A stretch of 41,270 bases of DNA from an uncultured Lachnospiraceae bacterium. Lineage in GTDB: Bacteria; Bacillota; Clostridia; Lachnospirales; Lachnospiraceae. Position numbers and translations under genes: made by a program. The first letter of the stretch is position 1, and each line of letters opens with the position of its first letter. Of this stretch, positions 9,409-16,683 are shown piece by piece. The stretch covers positions 1 to 41,270 of the forward strand of contig CADBRN010000061.1 of assembly GCA_902797025.1 (NCBI GenBank), written 5' to 3'. The notes beneath the pieces were generated by a model, which saw only the letters and a list, made by a program, of their open reading frames with translations, was not told the DNA's origin and ran no database searches.

Positions 9409-10040
9409 ACCGTCAGTGCCGCTCCGTCTCCGACCGGAAGGATCGTCGTTAAGAGATCCTCCCGATGCGTTAGTTCATAGAGGTACTGACGCATTCTTTT
9501 ATAAATTGTGCGGTTCCGGCGCGTCACGATGTAATGCGACTCAACCAGATCACCCTCCTGCAGGACATTGTCCGAGAGCAGTACTCCGCCCGGACAAAGA
9601 AGCCGCACGACATCATCCAGCCAGACCGGATACTGTCCCTTCGCGGCATCCATGAAAACAAAGTCAAACGGACCGGTGAGCTGTTTCAGCACCTCACCCG
9701 CATCCCCTTCGATCAGCGTGATCCGATCCCGAAAGCCGGAAGCTTCGATATTTTTTCTGGCCTCCGAAATCCGCTTCCCGTAGTTCTCAATCGTCGTGAT
9801 CCGGCAGTTTTCCGGTCCATACTGTGCCATCAGAACCGACGAGAATCCTACCGCTGTCCCGACCTCCAGAATTCTGGCGGGGCGGTTCATCTCGAGAATA
9901 ACCCGCAGAAGACTTCGCATACTTCGCCGGATGATCGGAACGTTCTCTTCCTGCGCGCGCCGCGCGAGATCCTCGAGAAACGGTGGGTACCCGCTGTCCA
10001 TGGAATCGAGAAACACCTTCATTCTTGGATCGATGATCAA
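9390..10040 (-). CDS. trmR: tRNA 5-hydroxyuridine methyltransferase TrmR (O-methyltransferase family 3)
   Basis: Encodes a 216-residue class I AdoMet-dependent methyltransferase of the catechol-O-methyltransferase-like family 3. In B. subtilis the orthologue YrrM/TrmR methylates ho5U34 to mo5U34 in tRNAs reading family-box codons. The AdoMet motif is ILEVGTAVGFSS at about 57-68, with the metal/substrate segment FVFMDAAKGQYP at about 127-138 and GGVLLSDNV after it. The start is TTG in a TTGA overlap with the mltG-like stop, with GAGGGG upstream. The neighbouring U32 protein, which would create the hydroxyl group, supports this specific function over a generic O-methyltransferase. Confidence 0.88.
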   Translation of the reverse strand: MIIDPRMKVFLDSMDSGYPPFLEDLARRAQEENVPIIRRSMRSLLRVILEMNRPARILEVGTAVGFSSVLMAQYGPENCRITTIENYGKRISEARKNIEASGFRDRITLIEGDAGEVLKQLTGPFDFVFMDAAKGQYPVWLDDVVRLLCPGGVLLSDNVLQEGDLVESHYIVTRRNRTIYKRMRQYLYELTHREDLLTTILPVGDGAALTVKKQPR

Positions 10041-10522
10041 CCTTCGTTCCCCTCCGCCGCGAAATCCGCAGTCTTCTTCTGTTCCGCCGCACTGCCTTCG
10101 GAGGACGATTTCATCTTTCCGGACGACTTGTCCTTATCTCCGCCGGCCATGACGCGGAGCATCTCATCCGCGGTCATCCCGGACGACAGCTGATACGTCC
10201 CCGGAAGAATCTCTCCGTGATACTCCGAGATCCGCTCCTGAATCACGAAAACCGTCGGACTTTCCTCCAGCAGTCCCTTATTCTGCAGCATCGCCCCGAT
10301 CTCCCGAACCGACATATCATCGGTCACCGTGACCTCGATCTTCCGTCCGTCGCCTTCGTCGACGGGATTCTGGTAAAGGGCACTGTACCCGAGCCGGTAC
10401 GCCTCGTGTCCGATCACAATGATCGCCACCGTGATCAGAATCAGACCCAGCGCCTTCGTAAGACCCCTGACTCCTGAGAGCGCGATGTCCAGACCGCTTC
10501 GCTTGTTTTCATCTCCTGCCAT
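10037..10522 (-). CDS. Short MltG/YceG-like membrane protein lacking the catalytic domain
   Basis: Encodes about 161 residues: a cytoplasmic N terminus, one transmembrane helix at about 23-45 (ALGLILITVAIIVIG), then a LysM-like region at about 65-135 with SVREIGAMLQNKGLL and a GEILPGTYQLSSGM segment typical of the N-terminal part of endolytic transglycosylase MltG. The full-length enzyme is about 340-380 residues; the catalytic YceG core with its essential glutamate is absent, and a Lys/Ser/Glu-rich tail follows. The ATG start has GAGGA upstream. It overlaps trmR by 4 nt. The position matches mltG (yrrL) in the B. subtilis cluster, so this looks like a shortened homologue, perhaps peptidoglycan-binding. 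Confidence 0.8.
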   Translation of the reverse strand: MAGDENKRSGLDIALSGVRGLTKALGLILITVAIIVIGHEAYRLGYSALYQNPVDEGDGRKIEVTVTDDMSVREIGAMLQNKGLLEESPTVFVIQERISEYHGEILPGTYQLSSGMTADEMLRVMAGGDKDKSSGKMKSSSEGSAAEQKKTADFAAEGNEG

Positions 10523-10548
10523 AAAAAATCCTCTACTGTGCTGTGCCG

Positions 10549-10881
10549 TCAGGGCCTCGGAGGATCGACCGAAATCGCTCTTGTGATCTCCATATATACG
10601 GAACGAACCAGGCGGCACACGGAATTTTCCGTTTCAATCATGTCATTCGCAAGCGGGTTTTTAAAAAGATCCGCGTACTTTGTCCGCATCTCATCCACCG
10701 CCTCGTAGAGATTCCGGCCGTCTACCTGCATATCAAAATTTTCCCTGCGGAATTCATTCAGGCGGCGGCTGAGTTCCACGTCTTTCTCGATCTCCGCGGT
10801 GAGCTTCTTATAATGCCGGTATTCCTCTGTATGGCGGATCGTCTCGACCAGCTCATCCACCTTTTCCGTCACTGCATCCAC
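10549..10881 (-). CDS. YlbF/YmcA family regulator
   Basis: Encodes a 110-residue all-helical protein of the Com_YlbF family. In B. subtilis, YlbF and YmcA form the Y-complex with YaaT, which binds RNase Y and promotes maturation of operon mRNAs. The sequence has the characteristic helix with EEYRHYKKLTAEIEKD, LNEFRRENF and the YADLFKNP region. The start is GTG with GGAGG 6 nt upstream; that site lies inside the end of rnj, one nucleotide from the next gene, implying translational coupling. Adjacency to the ribonuclease J gene fits an RNA-turnover role, but which YlbF-family subtype it is cannot be told from sequence alone. Confidence 0.85.
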   Translation of the reverse strand: MDAVTEKVDELVETIRHTEEYRHYKKLTAEIEKDVELSRRLNEFRRENFDMQVDGRNLYEAVDEMRTKYADLFKNPLANDMIETENSVCRLVRSVYMEITRAISVDPPRP

Positions 10882-10882
10882 A

Positions 10883-12550
10883 TCAGGCCTCCATGATAAT
10901 CGGCAGAATCATCGGTCTTCTCTTCGTGCGCCTCCAGACAAAGCTTCCGAGCGCATCCCTGACCGTAAGCTTCAGCTTGCCCCAGTCCGTGACATTTGCG
11001 TCGAGGGCACTGCCGAGAGCGTCCTCCGCGACGTCGTGCGCCTCGTCGATCAGATCCTCCGATTCTCGCACATAGACGAACCCCCTCGTCACGATATCCG
11101 GCCCGGAGAGGAGCTGATTGCTCGCACGGTCGAGTGTGAACACGACGATGATAATCCCGTCCTCGGACAGCTTCTGGCGGTCGCGGAGGACGATGTTTCC
11201 GACATCGCCGACCCCCAGGCCGTCGACCATGATTCCGCCCGTCTGGACTTTATCGACGATTTTCGCATTGCCGTCGCGGAACTCAAGCACATCACCCGTG
11301 TGCATCTTGAAAATGCGGTCAGACGGGTAACCGAGCGATTTTGCAAGATTTGCCTGGGCGGTCAGATGGCGGAACTCGCCGTGAACCGGCACCGCATACT
11401 TCGGCTTCACCAATGAATAGATCAGCTTGATCTCCTCCTGGCAGGCGTGTCCCGATACATGGACATCCTGGAAAATGACCTTCGCGCCTTTCTCGTACAG
11501 CTCATTGATCACGTTGGAAACCGCCTTCTCATTTCCGGGAATCGGATGCGAGCTGAAAATAATCGTATCATTCGGCTTGATCGTCACCTTCTTGTGAAGA
11601 TCCGCCGCCATTCTGGAAAGAGCCGCCATCGACTCGCCCTGGCTTCCGGTCGTCACGAGAACGAGCTTGTCATCCGGATAATTCTTCATCTCGTTGATGT
11701 CGATCAGCGTATTCTCGGGGATATTCAGATAACCGAGCCGCGAAGCCGTCCCGATCACATTTTCCATGCTTCGTCCCTGAATCACGACCTTCCGTCCGAA
11801 TTTATATGCGGAATTGATGATCTGCTGAACGCGGTCGACATTCGACGCAAACGTCGCGATAATGATACGCTCCCGCGTATTCTCGGAGAACAGCGTATCG
11901 ATCGTCGTCCCGACCGTTCGCTCGGACATGGTAAATCCCGGACGCTCCGCGTTCGTGCTGTCGCACATGAGCGCGAGCACGCCCTTCCTTCCGATTTCGG
12001 CAAAACGCTGCAGATCGATCGCGTCGCCGTAAACCGGTGTGTAATCCACTTTAAAGTCACCCGTGTGAACGATGGTTCCCGCAGGCGAATAGATCGCCAG
12101 CGCGGCCGCGTCCTGAATACTGTGATTCGTTTTGATGAACTCGATCCGGAAATGGCCGAGGTTGATCGACTGTCCGAAATCGATGATTTTGCGGCGCGTC
12201 GTCCCCATCAGACCATGCTCCTCGAACTTGTTCTCGATCAGTCCGATCGTCAGCTTCGTCGCATAGATCGGCACATTCAGCTGTTTTATGATATACGGAA
12301 GCGCGCCGATATGATCCTCGTGGCCGTGTGTGATGACGAAGCCCCTGACCTTCTCCTTGTTTTCGAGAAGATAAGTGATGTCCGGAATCACCATATCGAT
12401 CCCGAGCATTTCATCATCCGGAAATGCCATTCCGCAGTCCACCACGACGATACTGTCCTGATATTCAAACGCAGTGATATTCATTCCGATCTGCTCCAGC
12501 CCGCCGAGCGGGATCACCCGGAGCGCTCCGGATTTGCTGTTATTTTTCAA
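10883..12550 (-). CDS. rnj: Ribonuclease J
   Basis: Encodes a 555-residue metallo-beta-lactamase/beta-CASP ribonuclease with 5'-3' exonuclease and endonuclease activity in mRNA decay and rRNA maturation. Metal ligands are visible in THGHEDHIG (74-82) and HTGDFKVDY (from about 161), with beta-CASP segments such as MCDSTNAERPG, GSQGES and the HVSGHA motif near residue 365, then the C-terminal domain. The start is TTG with AGGAGG 4-5 nt upstream. It begins rnj-ylbF-mltG-like-trmR-U32. Upstream, 38 bp before the start codon, is an intrinsic terminator preceded by a structured region with no clear promoter after it, so expression may depend on read-through or attenuation. Confidence 0.97.
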   Translation of the reverse strand: MKNNSKSGALRVIPLGGLEQIGMNITAFEYQDSIVVVDCGMAFPDDEMLGIDMVIPDITYLLENKEKVRGFVITHGHEDHIGALPYIIKQLNVPIYATKLTIGLIENKFEEHGLMGTTRRKIIDFGQSINLGHFRIEFIKTNHSIQDAAALAIYSPAGTIVHTGDFKVDYTPVYGDAIDLQRFAEIGRKGVLALMCDSTNAERPGFTMSERTVGTTIDTLFSENTRERIIIATFASNVDRVQQIINSAYKFGRKVVIQGRSMENVIGTASRLGYLNIPENTLIDINEMKNYPDDKLVLVTTGSQGESMAALSRMAADLHKKVTIKPNDTIIFSSHPIPGNEKAVSNVINELYEKGAKVIFQDVHVSGHACQEEIKLIYSLVKPKYAVPVHGEFRHLTAQANLAKSLGYPSDRIFKMHTGDVLEFRDGNAKIVDKVQTGGIMVDGLGVGDVGNIVLRDRQKLSEDGIIIVVFTLDRASNQLLSGPDIVTRGFVYVRESEDLIDEAHDVAEDALGSALDANVTDWGKLKLTVRDALGSFVWRRTKRRPMILPIIMEA

Positions 12551-12587
12551 AGTACCTCCTTTTCTTCGACTGAAATTTCGGGATACG

Positions 12588-12616
12588 AAAAAAGCACAGA
12601 ATTACGCAGTCTGTGC
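12588..12616 (-). terminator. Intrinsic terminator upstream of rnj
   Basis: Minus-strand stem GCACAGA / TCTGTGC (12610-12616 with 12594-12600), 9-nt loop, followed by T6 (12593-12588). It could end ireB-ruvX transcription, end a small RNA encoded in 12617-12828, or act as an attenuator in an rnj leader. Confidence 0.8.
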
Positions 12617-12828
12617 GCCAAACGACGTCCCGGCGCCGGACTGCATCCTGCAGCTGTTTCCTCCCTGATTACGTCAACATTCTCACGAGCGGAATTTCCG
12701 CACTCTGCCCGCCAAGGGTCCTCCGTCCGCTCCTCACATGACGAGGCGTCAGACAAAAGACAGCTCTGCCGGACTTTTTCCGCGCAAAAATCCGCATGTC
12801 CAGTTTCTGTTTACGGGTTTCGTTATAT
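12609..12828 (-). other. Structured non-coding region between ruvX and rnj, candidate ncRNA or rnj leader
   Basis: About 210 nt with no credible gene. On the minus strand it contains several local hairpins: GCGGA-AAT-TCCGC, CTGCA-GGA-TGCAG, and GCGCC with GGCGC. GTCTG-A-CGCC (complement of 12745-12754) can pair over long range with GGCG-CA-CAGAC (12609-12619). That pairing is incompatible with the terminator hairpin at 12594-12616. I could not match it to riboswitch, T-box, 6S or SRP motifs that I know, and no clear promoter is seen. Confidence 0.35.
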
Positions 12829-13269
12829 TTATGAGTTCTTTTTCATCGCGAGGCCGTCCAGATATCCCTGAAGGATCAGCACCGCCGCAATCTCATCCAC
12901 GAACTTTTTGCGGTCCGCTCCCCTGATACGCATCTCGTTCATCGCGCGGTCCGCCGCGACCGTCGTCAGACGTTCGTCGTACAGCTCGACGGGAAGTCCC
13001 GTGCGTCTTGCCAGATTCTCCGCAAAGGCTCTGGATTTCTCCGCACGCACCCCCTCATCGTTGTTCATATGTTTCGGCAGGCCCACGATGATTCTCTCCG
13101 CGCCGTATTCACGGACGAGCTCTTCGATCCTGGCGTACGTCTTCCGGAGCTTGCCTTCGGACGTTCTCCGGATAATCTCCACGCCCTGTGCCGTGACGCG
13201 AAGCGGATCACTCACCGCTACGCCCACCGTTTTCGAGCCGAAATCAAGGCCGATAATTCTTCCCGCCAT
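12829..13269 (-). CDS. ruvX: Putative pre-16S rRNA nuclease / Holliday junction resolvase YqgF (RuvX)
   Basis: Encodes a 146-residue RNase H-fold nuclease of the YqgF/RuvX family, implicated in 16S rRNA 5'-end maturation and earlier proposed as a Holliday junction resolvase. The conserved acidic motifs are visible: [15 protein letters not shown] (residues about 7-21), the [14 protein letters not shown] segment, YDERLTT and [14 protein letters not shown] near the C terminus. The ATG at 13269 overlaps the ireB stop in TGATG; a TTG one codon earlier is less likely. It is co-transcribed with ireB, as in most Firmicutes. The DUF1292 gene often found next in Clostridia is absent, replaced by the non-coding stretch before rnj. 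Confidence 0.95.
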   Translation of the reverse strand: MAGRIIGLDFGSKTVGVAVSDPLRVTAQGVEIIRRTSEGKLRKTYARIEELVREYGAERIIVGLPKHMNNDEGVRAEKSRAFAENLARRTGLPVELYDERLTTVAADRAMNEMRIRGADRKKFVDEIAAVLILQGYLDGLAMKKNS

Positions 13270-13547
13270 CAATCGGCCCCGCCGTTCTCTTCATTGTTCT
13301 TGATATACTCTTTCAGGAGTTCCTCGACCAGCTCGTCGCGCTCCACCTTCATGATCAGGCTGCGCGCGCCGTTGTGGCTCGTAATATAGGTGGGATCTCC
13401 CGACATAATATAGCCGACGATCTGATTGACCGGATTATATCCTTTTTCAATCATCGCGTGATATACCTGGTCCAGGATATCCTTGACCTGGACATCCGGA
13501 ACCGATTTCACTCTGAAAAACTGTGTGTTTCCAATATTCTGATCCAT
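13269..13547 (-). CDS. ireB: IreB family regulatory phosphoprotein
   Basis: Encodes a 92-residue protein of the UPF0297/IreB (YrzL) family. In Enterococcus faecalis IreB is phosphorylated by the PASTA kinase IreK and negatively controls cephalosporin resistance; other roles are poorly known. The family core is clear: [42 protein letters not shown]. The ATG has a weak AAGGA site about 10 nt upstream. It overlaps ruvX and is driven by a well-formed promoter at 13604-13632. No PASTA kinase is encoded in this window, so a partner cannot be shown here. Confidence 0.95.
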   Translation of the reverse strand: MDQNIGNTQFFRVKSVPDVQVKDILDQVYHAMIEKGYNPVNQIVGYIMSGDPTYITSHNGARSLIMKVERDELVEELLKEYIKNNEENGGAD

Positions 13548-13603
13548 TCTCTCACGTTCCTTCTTAAGATAAAAGCGAACTCACGCTCATAACCATTCAT
13601 TAA

Positions 13604-13632
13604 ATTGTACATTAGTCCGGGCAATTAATCAA
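13604..13632 (-). promoter_or_regulatory. ireB-ruvX promoter
   Basis: Minus-strand TTGATT (13627-13632), 17-bp spacer, TACAAT (13604-13609), leader of about 50 nt to the ireB ATG. The -35 abuts the hairpin that ends mtaB. Confidence 0.7.
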
Positions 13633-13634
13633 GT

Positions 13635-13668
13635 GAGGGAAACCGGCGCCGAAAGCACCGCCTCCCTC
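13635..13668 (-). terminator. Hairpin at the mtaB stop codon
   Basis: GAGGGA pairs with TCCCTC, enclosing an inner GC-rich stem (CGGTGC with GGCGCCG). It includes the mtaB stop codon. No U tract follows, so this is a weak or Rho-assisted terminator at best. Confidence 0.45.
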
Positions 13669-14986
13669 ATACCAGATATTTTCCTTTGATGACTCTTTTC
13701 GGCGTCACCCGCACCAGACGGTTCGGACCGCAGTTCCCGCCGTCCGGAATCAGCACCTTCCGGTACTCCCGCGTGTGACCGATCCACCACATGGCGTCCT
13801 CTTCAGAGATCCGCTCTTCGGTCAGCACTTCCGCAGGATGCCCGATCTGCTTCTCCAGATATGCGGCGCGGTTTTTCTCATTCAACTCCAGCAGAACCGC
13901 CGCGCGCTCCTTCTTGATGCGCTCCGTTATCTGATCCGGAAACGCGGCAGCCCGCGTTCCTTCTCTCTTTGAATACGGAAAAATATGTGTCTCATAAAAT
14001 CCGATTTTTTCGACAAAGCGGACCGATTCTTCGAAGTCCTCCTTCGTTTCTCCCGGAAATCCGACGATCACATCGGTCGTGATCGCGGGATCATCGAAGG
14101 CCTGCCGCAGATTGCCCACGATCTGTGCATATTCGTCCGGCGTGTAGCCCCGATTCATCCTCCTGAGCGTCCGCGCGCACCCGCTCTGAAGCGAGAGGTG
14201 GAAATGCGGGCAGAGTTTTCGAAGTTTCGCCATCTCCGCCGCTGCTTCGCCCGTGATCGAAGCCGGTTCCAGTGATCCGAGGCGGATCCGGTCGATTCCC
14301 CCGATCCCGTCGAGCTTCTGAAGGAGATGCAGCAGCGCGTCTTCCTCATGAAAATCGCGCCCGTATGAGCAGACATGGATCCCGGTGACGACGATCTCCC
14401 TTGTTCCGTTTTCCGCGAGAGAACGCACCTCCCTCACAACCGCCTCCGGGGCGCGGCTTCTCACCCGTCCCCGCGCGTACGGAATAATGCAGTAGGAACA
14501 GAACTGATTGCATCCGTCCTGAACCTTGATGAAGGCCCGCGTATGAGACTCGGTCCGGTCGATCGAGATCGGCTCGTACTCATGGGCCGCGTTGATGTCG
14601 ATGAGGGCGTCGCGGGCCGCTTTTCCCGCCGAAAAACCGTTCAAAACCTCCAGCAGTTTTCCCCTCTGATTGTTGCCGATCACAAGATCGATGGCCGGAT
14701 CCTTCTCGAGCTCTCCGCCCTTCATCTGTGCGTAGCATCCCATCGCCGCGACGACCGCGTCCGGGTTCATCTTTTTCGCACGGTGCAGCATCTGTCTCGA
14801 CTTCCGGTCTGCGATATTCGTGACGGTACAGGTATTGATGATGTAAAGATCCGCGCCCGGTTCAAATGGGACGATCTTCCATCCTGCCGCTTCCAGAAGC
14901 TGTCGGGTCGCCTCCAGCTCGTAGGAATTCACTTTGCAGCCGAGATTGTGCAGCGCAGCTTTTTTTTCATTTGTCCCGTGGTCCAT
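13667..14986 (-). CDS. mtaB: tRNA N6-threonylcarbamoyladenosine(37)-C2 methylthiotransferase MtaB
   Basis: Encodes a 439-residue methylthiotransferase that converts t6A37 to ms2t6A37 in ANN-decoding tRNAs. The N-terminal UPF0004 domain carries the cluster-binding cysteines in LGCKVNSYE (15-23), INTCTVTN (about 49-56) and MGCYAQ (about 81-86). The radical-SAM CxxxCxxC is CNQFCSYC at about 154-161. A TRAM-like RNA-binding domain forms the C terminus. The reading LGCKVN and the overall length favour MtaB over MiaB or RimO. The ATG has an AAGGGA site about 9 nt upstream. It is a single transcription unit divergent from the HPr-like gene. Confidence 0.95.
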   Translation of the reverse strand: MDHGTNEKKAALHNLGCKVNSYELEATRQLLEAAGWKIVPFEPGADLYIINTCTVTNIADRKSRQMLHRAKKMNPDAVVAAMGCYAQMKGGELEKDPAIDLVIGNNQRGKLLEVLNGFSAGKAARDALIDINAAHEYEPISIDRTESHTRAFIKVQDGCNQFCSYCIIPYARGRVRSRAPEAVVREVRSLAENGTREIVVTGIHVCSYGRDFHEEDALLHLLQKLDGIGGIDRIRLGSLEPASITGEAAAEMAKLRKLCPHFHLSLQSGCARTLRRMNRGYTPDEYAQIVGNLRQAFDDPAITTDVIVGFPGETKEDFEESVRFVEKIGFYETHIFPYSKREGTRAAAFPDQITERIKKERAAVLLELNEKNRAAYLEKQIGHPAEVLTEERISEEDAMWWIGHTREYRKVLIPDGGNCGPNRLVRVTPKRVIKGKYLV

Positions 14987-15046
14987 AATACATATTCCCT
15001 TCGTTTCCGGAACGGTTCTTCCGGCCTTTTCCCTGAAACGGTCATC

Positions 15047-15076
15047 CGGCTGCCTCTTTTATCTTCCGGGCAGCCG
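15047..15076. other. 8-bp inverted repeat in the mtaB/HPr-like divergent region
   Basis: CGGCTGCC (15047-15054) and GGCAGCCG (15069-15076) are perfect inverted repeats around 14 bp. They sit just upstream of the HPr-like gene's -35 box (15085) and about 60 bp upstream of mtaB. No T tract follows on either side, so an operator or cruciform is as likely as a terminator. Confidence 0.4.
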
Positions 15077-15084
15077 CTTTCCGC

Positions 15085-15113
15085 TTGACTTTTCTAATGC
15101 GCAGTTGTAATGT
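15085..15113 (+). promoter_or_regulatory. HPr-like gene promoter
   Basis: TTGACT (15085-15090), 17-bp spacer, TAATGT (15108-15113). It gives a leader of about 45 nt before the ATG at 15166. This is the only sigma-A protein-gene promoter on the plus strand here. Confidence 0.7.
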
Positions 15114-15165
15114 TAAGCCATAAGTGGGTTCGACGCAAGAATTAGTAACCAGGGAGGATAATCCG

Positions 15166-15402
15166 ATGAAAACGGTCAGCATTTCACTCGATTCGATTGA
15201 AAAGGTAAAATCATTTGTCAACACAATTTCAAAATATAACTTTGATTTTGATCTGGTTTCCGGCCGATACGTCATCGACGCGAAATCGATCATGGGCATC
15301 TTCAGCCTGGATCTCACAAAGCCGATCGATCTGAACATTCACAGCGACGGCGACGAGCTCGAGGGTGTTCTGGAAGATCTGAAGCCCTATATCCGCGGCT
15401 GA
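15166..15402 (+). CDS. HPr-like protein lacking the phosphocarrier histidine (Crh-like)
   Basis: Encodes 78 residues with the HPr fold pattern, including the conserved AKSIMGIFSLDL (about 37-48) that carries the Ser46-equivalent serine recognised by HPr kinase in Firmicutes. The active-site GLHARPA loop with His15 is missing: the corresponding segment reads SLDSIEKVKSFVN. It therefore cannot serve as a PTS phosphocarrier by the usual chemistry and resembles Bacillus Crh in that respect, although the similarity is functional inference only. The ATG has GGGAGG about 8 nt upstream; a longer frame from 15124 has no site. It is a single gene with its own promoter and a strong shared terminator. 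Confidence 0.85.
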   Translation: MKTVSISLDSIEKVKSFVNTISKYNFDFDLVSGRYVIDAKSIMGIFSLDLTKPIDLNIHSDGDELEGVLEDLKPYIRG

Positions 15403-15432
15403 CGTACGGTTCGGATCAAACAAACAGACAGG

Positions 15433-15474
15433 AAAGACCTGTGGAGGAGAATCCCATCTCCGACACAGGTCTTT
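15433..15474. terminator. Bidirectional terminator between HPr-like gene and thiI
   Basis: Arms AAAGACCTGTG (15433-15443) and CACAGGTCTTT (15464-15474) are perfectly complementary, with an inner GGAGA/TCTCC pair. T-rich on both ends, it lies between two converging genes and should serve both. Confidence 0.9.
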
Positions 15475-15481
15475 TTATTCG

Positions 15482-16669
15482 TCAGCCGACTTCAATCACT
15501 TCTGTCGTGTCGATGGCAGTTTTTACAAGGCCGTCGATGACCTCATCCAGTTTTCTCTCGGATTTCTCGATCTGTTTCAGGACCGGCTTTGTGACCGGGT
15601 GCTTCGCGACGAAGATCGTACAGCAGTCCTCGAAGGGCAGAATCGATGTCTCGTATGTGCCGATTTTTTCGGATACCCGGATGATTTCCTGCTTATCGAA
15701 GCCGATCAGCGGCCGAAAAACCGGAAGTGTGCAGACGGCGTTCGTGCAGACAAGACTCTGAATCGTCTGGCTCGCGACCTGTCCGATGCTTTCTCCGGTG
15801 ATCAGACCGAAGGTACCGTTTTTCTTCGCGAAATACTCCGCGATCCGCATCATATACCGGCGCATGATGACGGTCAGCTCGTCATGCGGGCATTTCTCGT
15901 AGATCGCCAGCTGGACATCCGTAAAATTGACGATATGCAGGCGGATCGGACCGCTGTAGCGTGATACGAGCTTCGCAAGATCCACAACCTTCTGCTTCGC
16001 GCGCTCACTCGTATACGGCGGCGCATGAAAGTAAACCGCATCGATTTTGACGCCGCGCTTCGCGATCATATAGCCCGCAACCGGAGAATCGATGCCGCCC
16101 GAGAGCAGAAGCGTCGCGCTTCCGTTCGTTCCCACCGGCATACCTCCGGGTCCCGGAATATTTTCTGAATAGATGTAAAACTGATGGCGGATCTCCACAT
16201 TCAGACGAATTTCGGGATTATGAACATCAACCGCGAGATGCGGGCACGCATCCAGAATCGCCGATCCGAGTTCCTGCGCGATCTCCATGGAATTCATCGG
16301 GAAGCGCTTCTCGCCGCGCCGCGCAAAAACCTTGAACGTCCTACGTCCGTCATCCTCCGGATACATCTCCTTCACGTAATCCAGAACGCGGTCTCTCAGT
16401 TCCTCAAAACTTCCGCTCTTCATAAGTACAACCGGGCAGATGTAAGCAATCCCGAACACGCGCGCCAGCGCGTCCACCGCTCCCTCATAATCATAACCGC
16501 CGTCCATCGTCACGTAGATGCGGCCGCTCTCCTTCGAGACGGAAAAAGATCCCTCGACTTCCTTCAGCGCGGATTCCATGTTGCGGATCAGCGCGTCCTC
16601 AAAAATATGGCGGTTCTTGCCCTTGATGCCGATCTCTGCGTATTTAATCAAAAATGCGTGATACGTCAT
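15482..16669 (-). CDS. thiI: tRNA 4-thiouridine synthase ThiI
   Basis: Encodes a 395-residue ThiI that adenylates and thiolates U8 of tRNA and can supply sulfur for thiamine thiazole. An N-terminal ferredoxin-like/THUMP region spans about 1-170 and the PP-loop ATP-binding motif is SGGIDSPVAGY at 190-200. It ends without the C-terminal rhodanese domain of the E. coli protein, as is usual in Firmicutes. The ATG has GGGAGGAATT before it. It lies 14 bp after a cysteine desulfurase gene, the expected sulfur donor, mirroring the nifZ-thiI pair of B. subtilis. Confidence 0.97.
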   Translation of the reverse strand: MTYHAFLIKYAEIGIKGKNRHIFEDALIRNMESALKEVEGSFSVSKESGRIYVTMDGGYDYEGAVDALARVFGIAYICPVVLMKSGSFEELRDRVLDYVKEMYPEDDGRRTFKVFARRGEKRFPMNSMEIAQELGSAILDACPHLAVDVHNPEIRLNVEIRHQFYIYSENIPGPGGMPVGTNGSATLLLSGGIDSPVAGYMIAKRGVKIDAVYFHAPPYTSERAKQKVVDLAKLVSRYSGPIRLHIVNFTDVQLAIYEKCPHDELTVIMRRYMMRIAEYFAKKNGTFGLITGESIGQVASQTIQSLVCTNAVCTLPVFRPLIGFDKQEIIRVSEKIGTYETSILPFEDCCTIFVAKHPVTKPVLKQIEKSERKLDEVIDGLVKTAIDTTEVIEVG

Positions 16670-16683
16670 AATTCCTCCCGGTT

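Noticed and set aside
12547-12756. 69-codon minus-strand frame overlapping the rnj start, possible leader peptide
   Set aside because: It starts at a TTG without a ribosome binding site, has no similarity, and includes the intrinsic terminator. A TTGA overlap with rnj is notable but not enough.
11447-12871. 474-codon plus-strand frame opposite rnj
   Set aside because: Antisense to RNase J, no family resemblance, and it runs across the rnj leader region and terminator.
15047-15076. Intrinsic terminator for mtaB or the HPr-like gene
   Set aside because: The stem is strong but has no T tract on either strand and lies upstream of both genes, so it was listed only as an inverted repeat.
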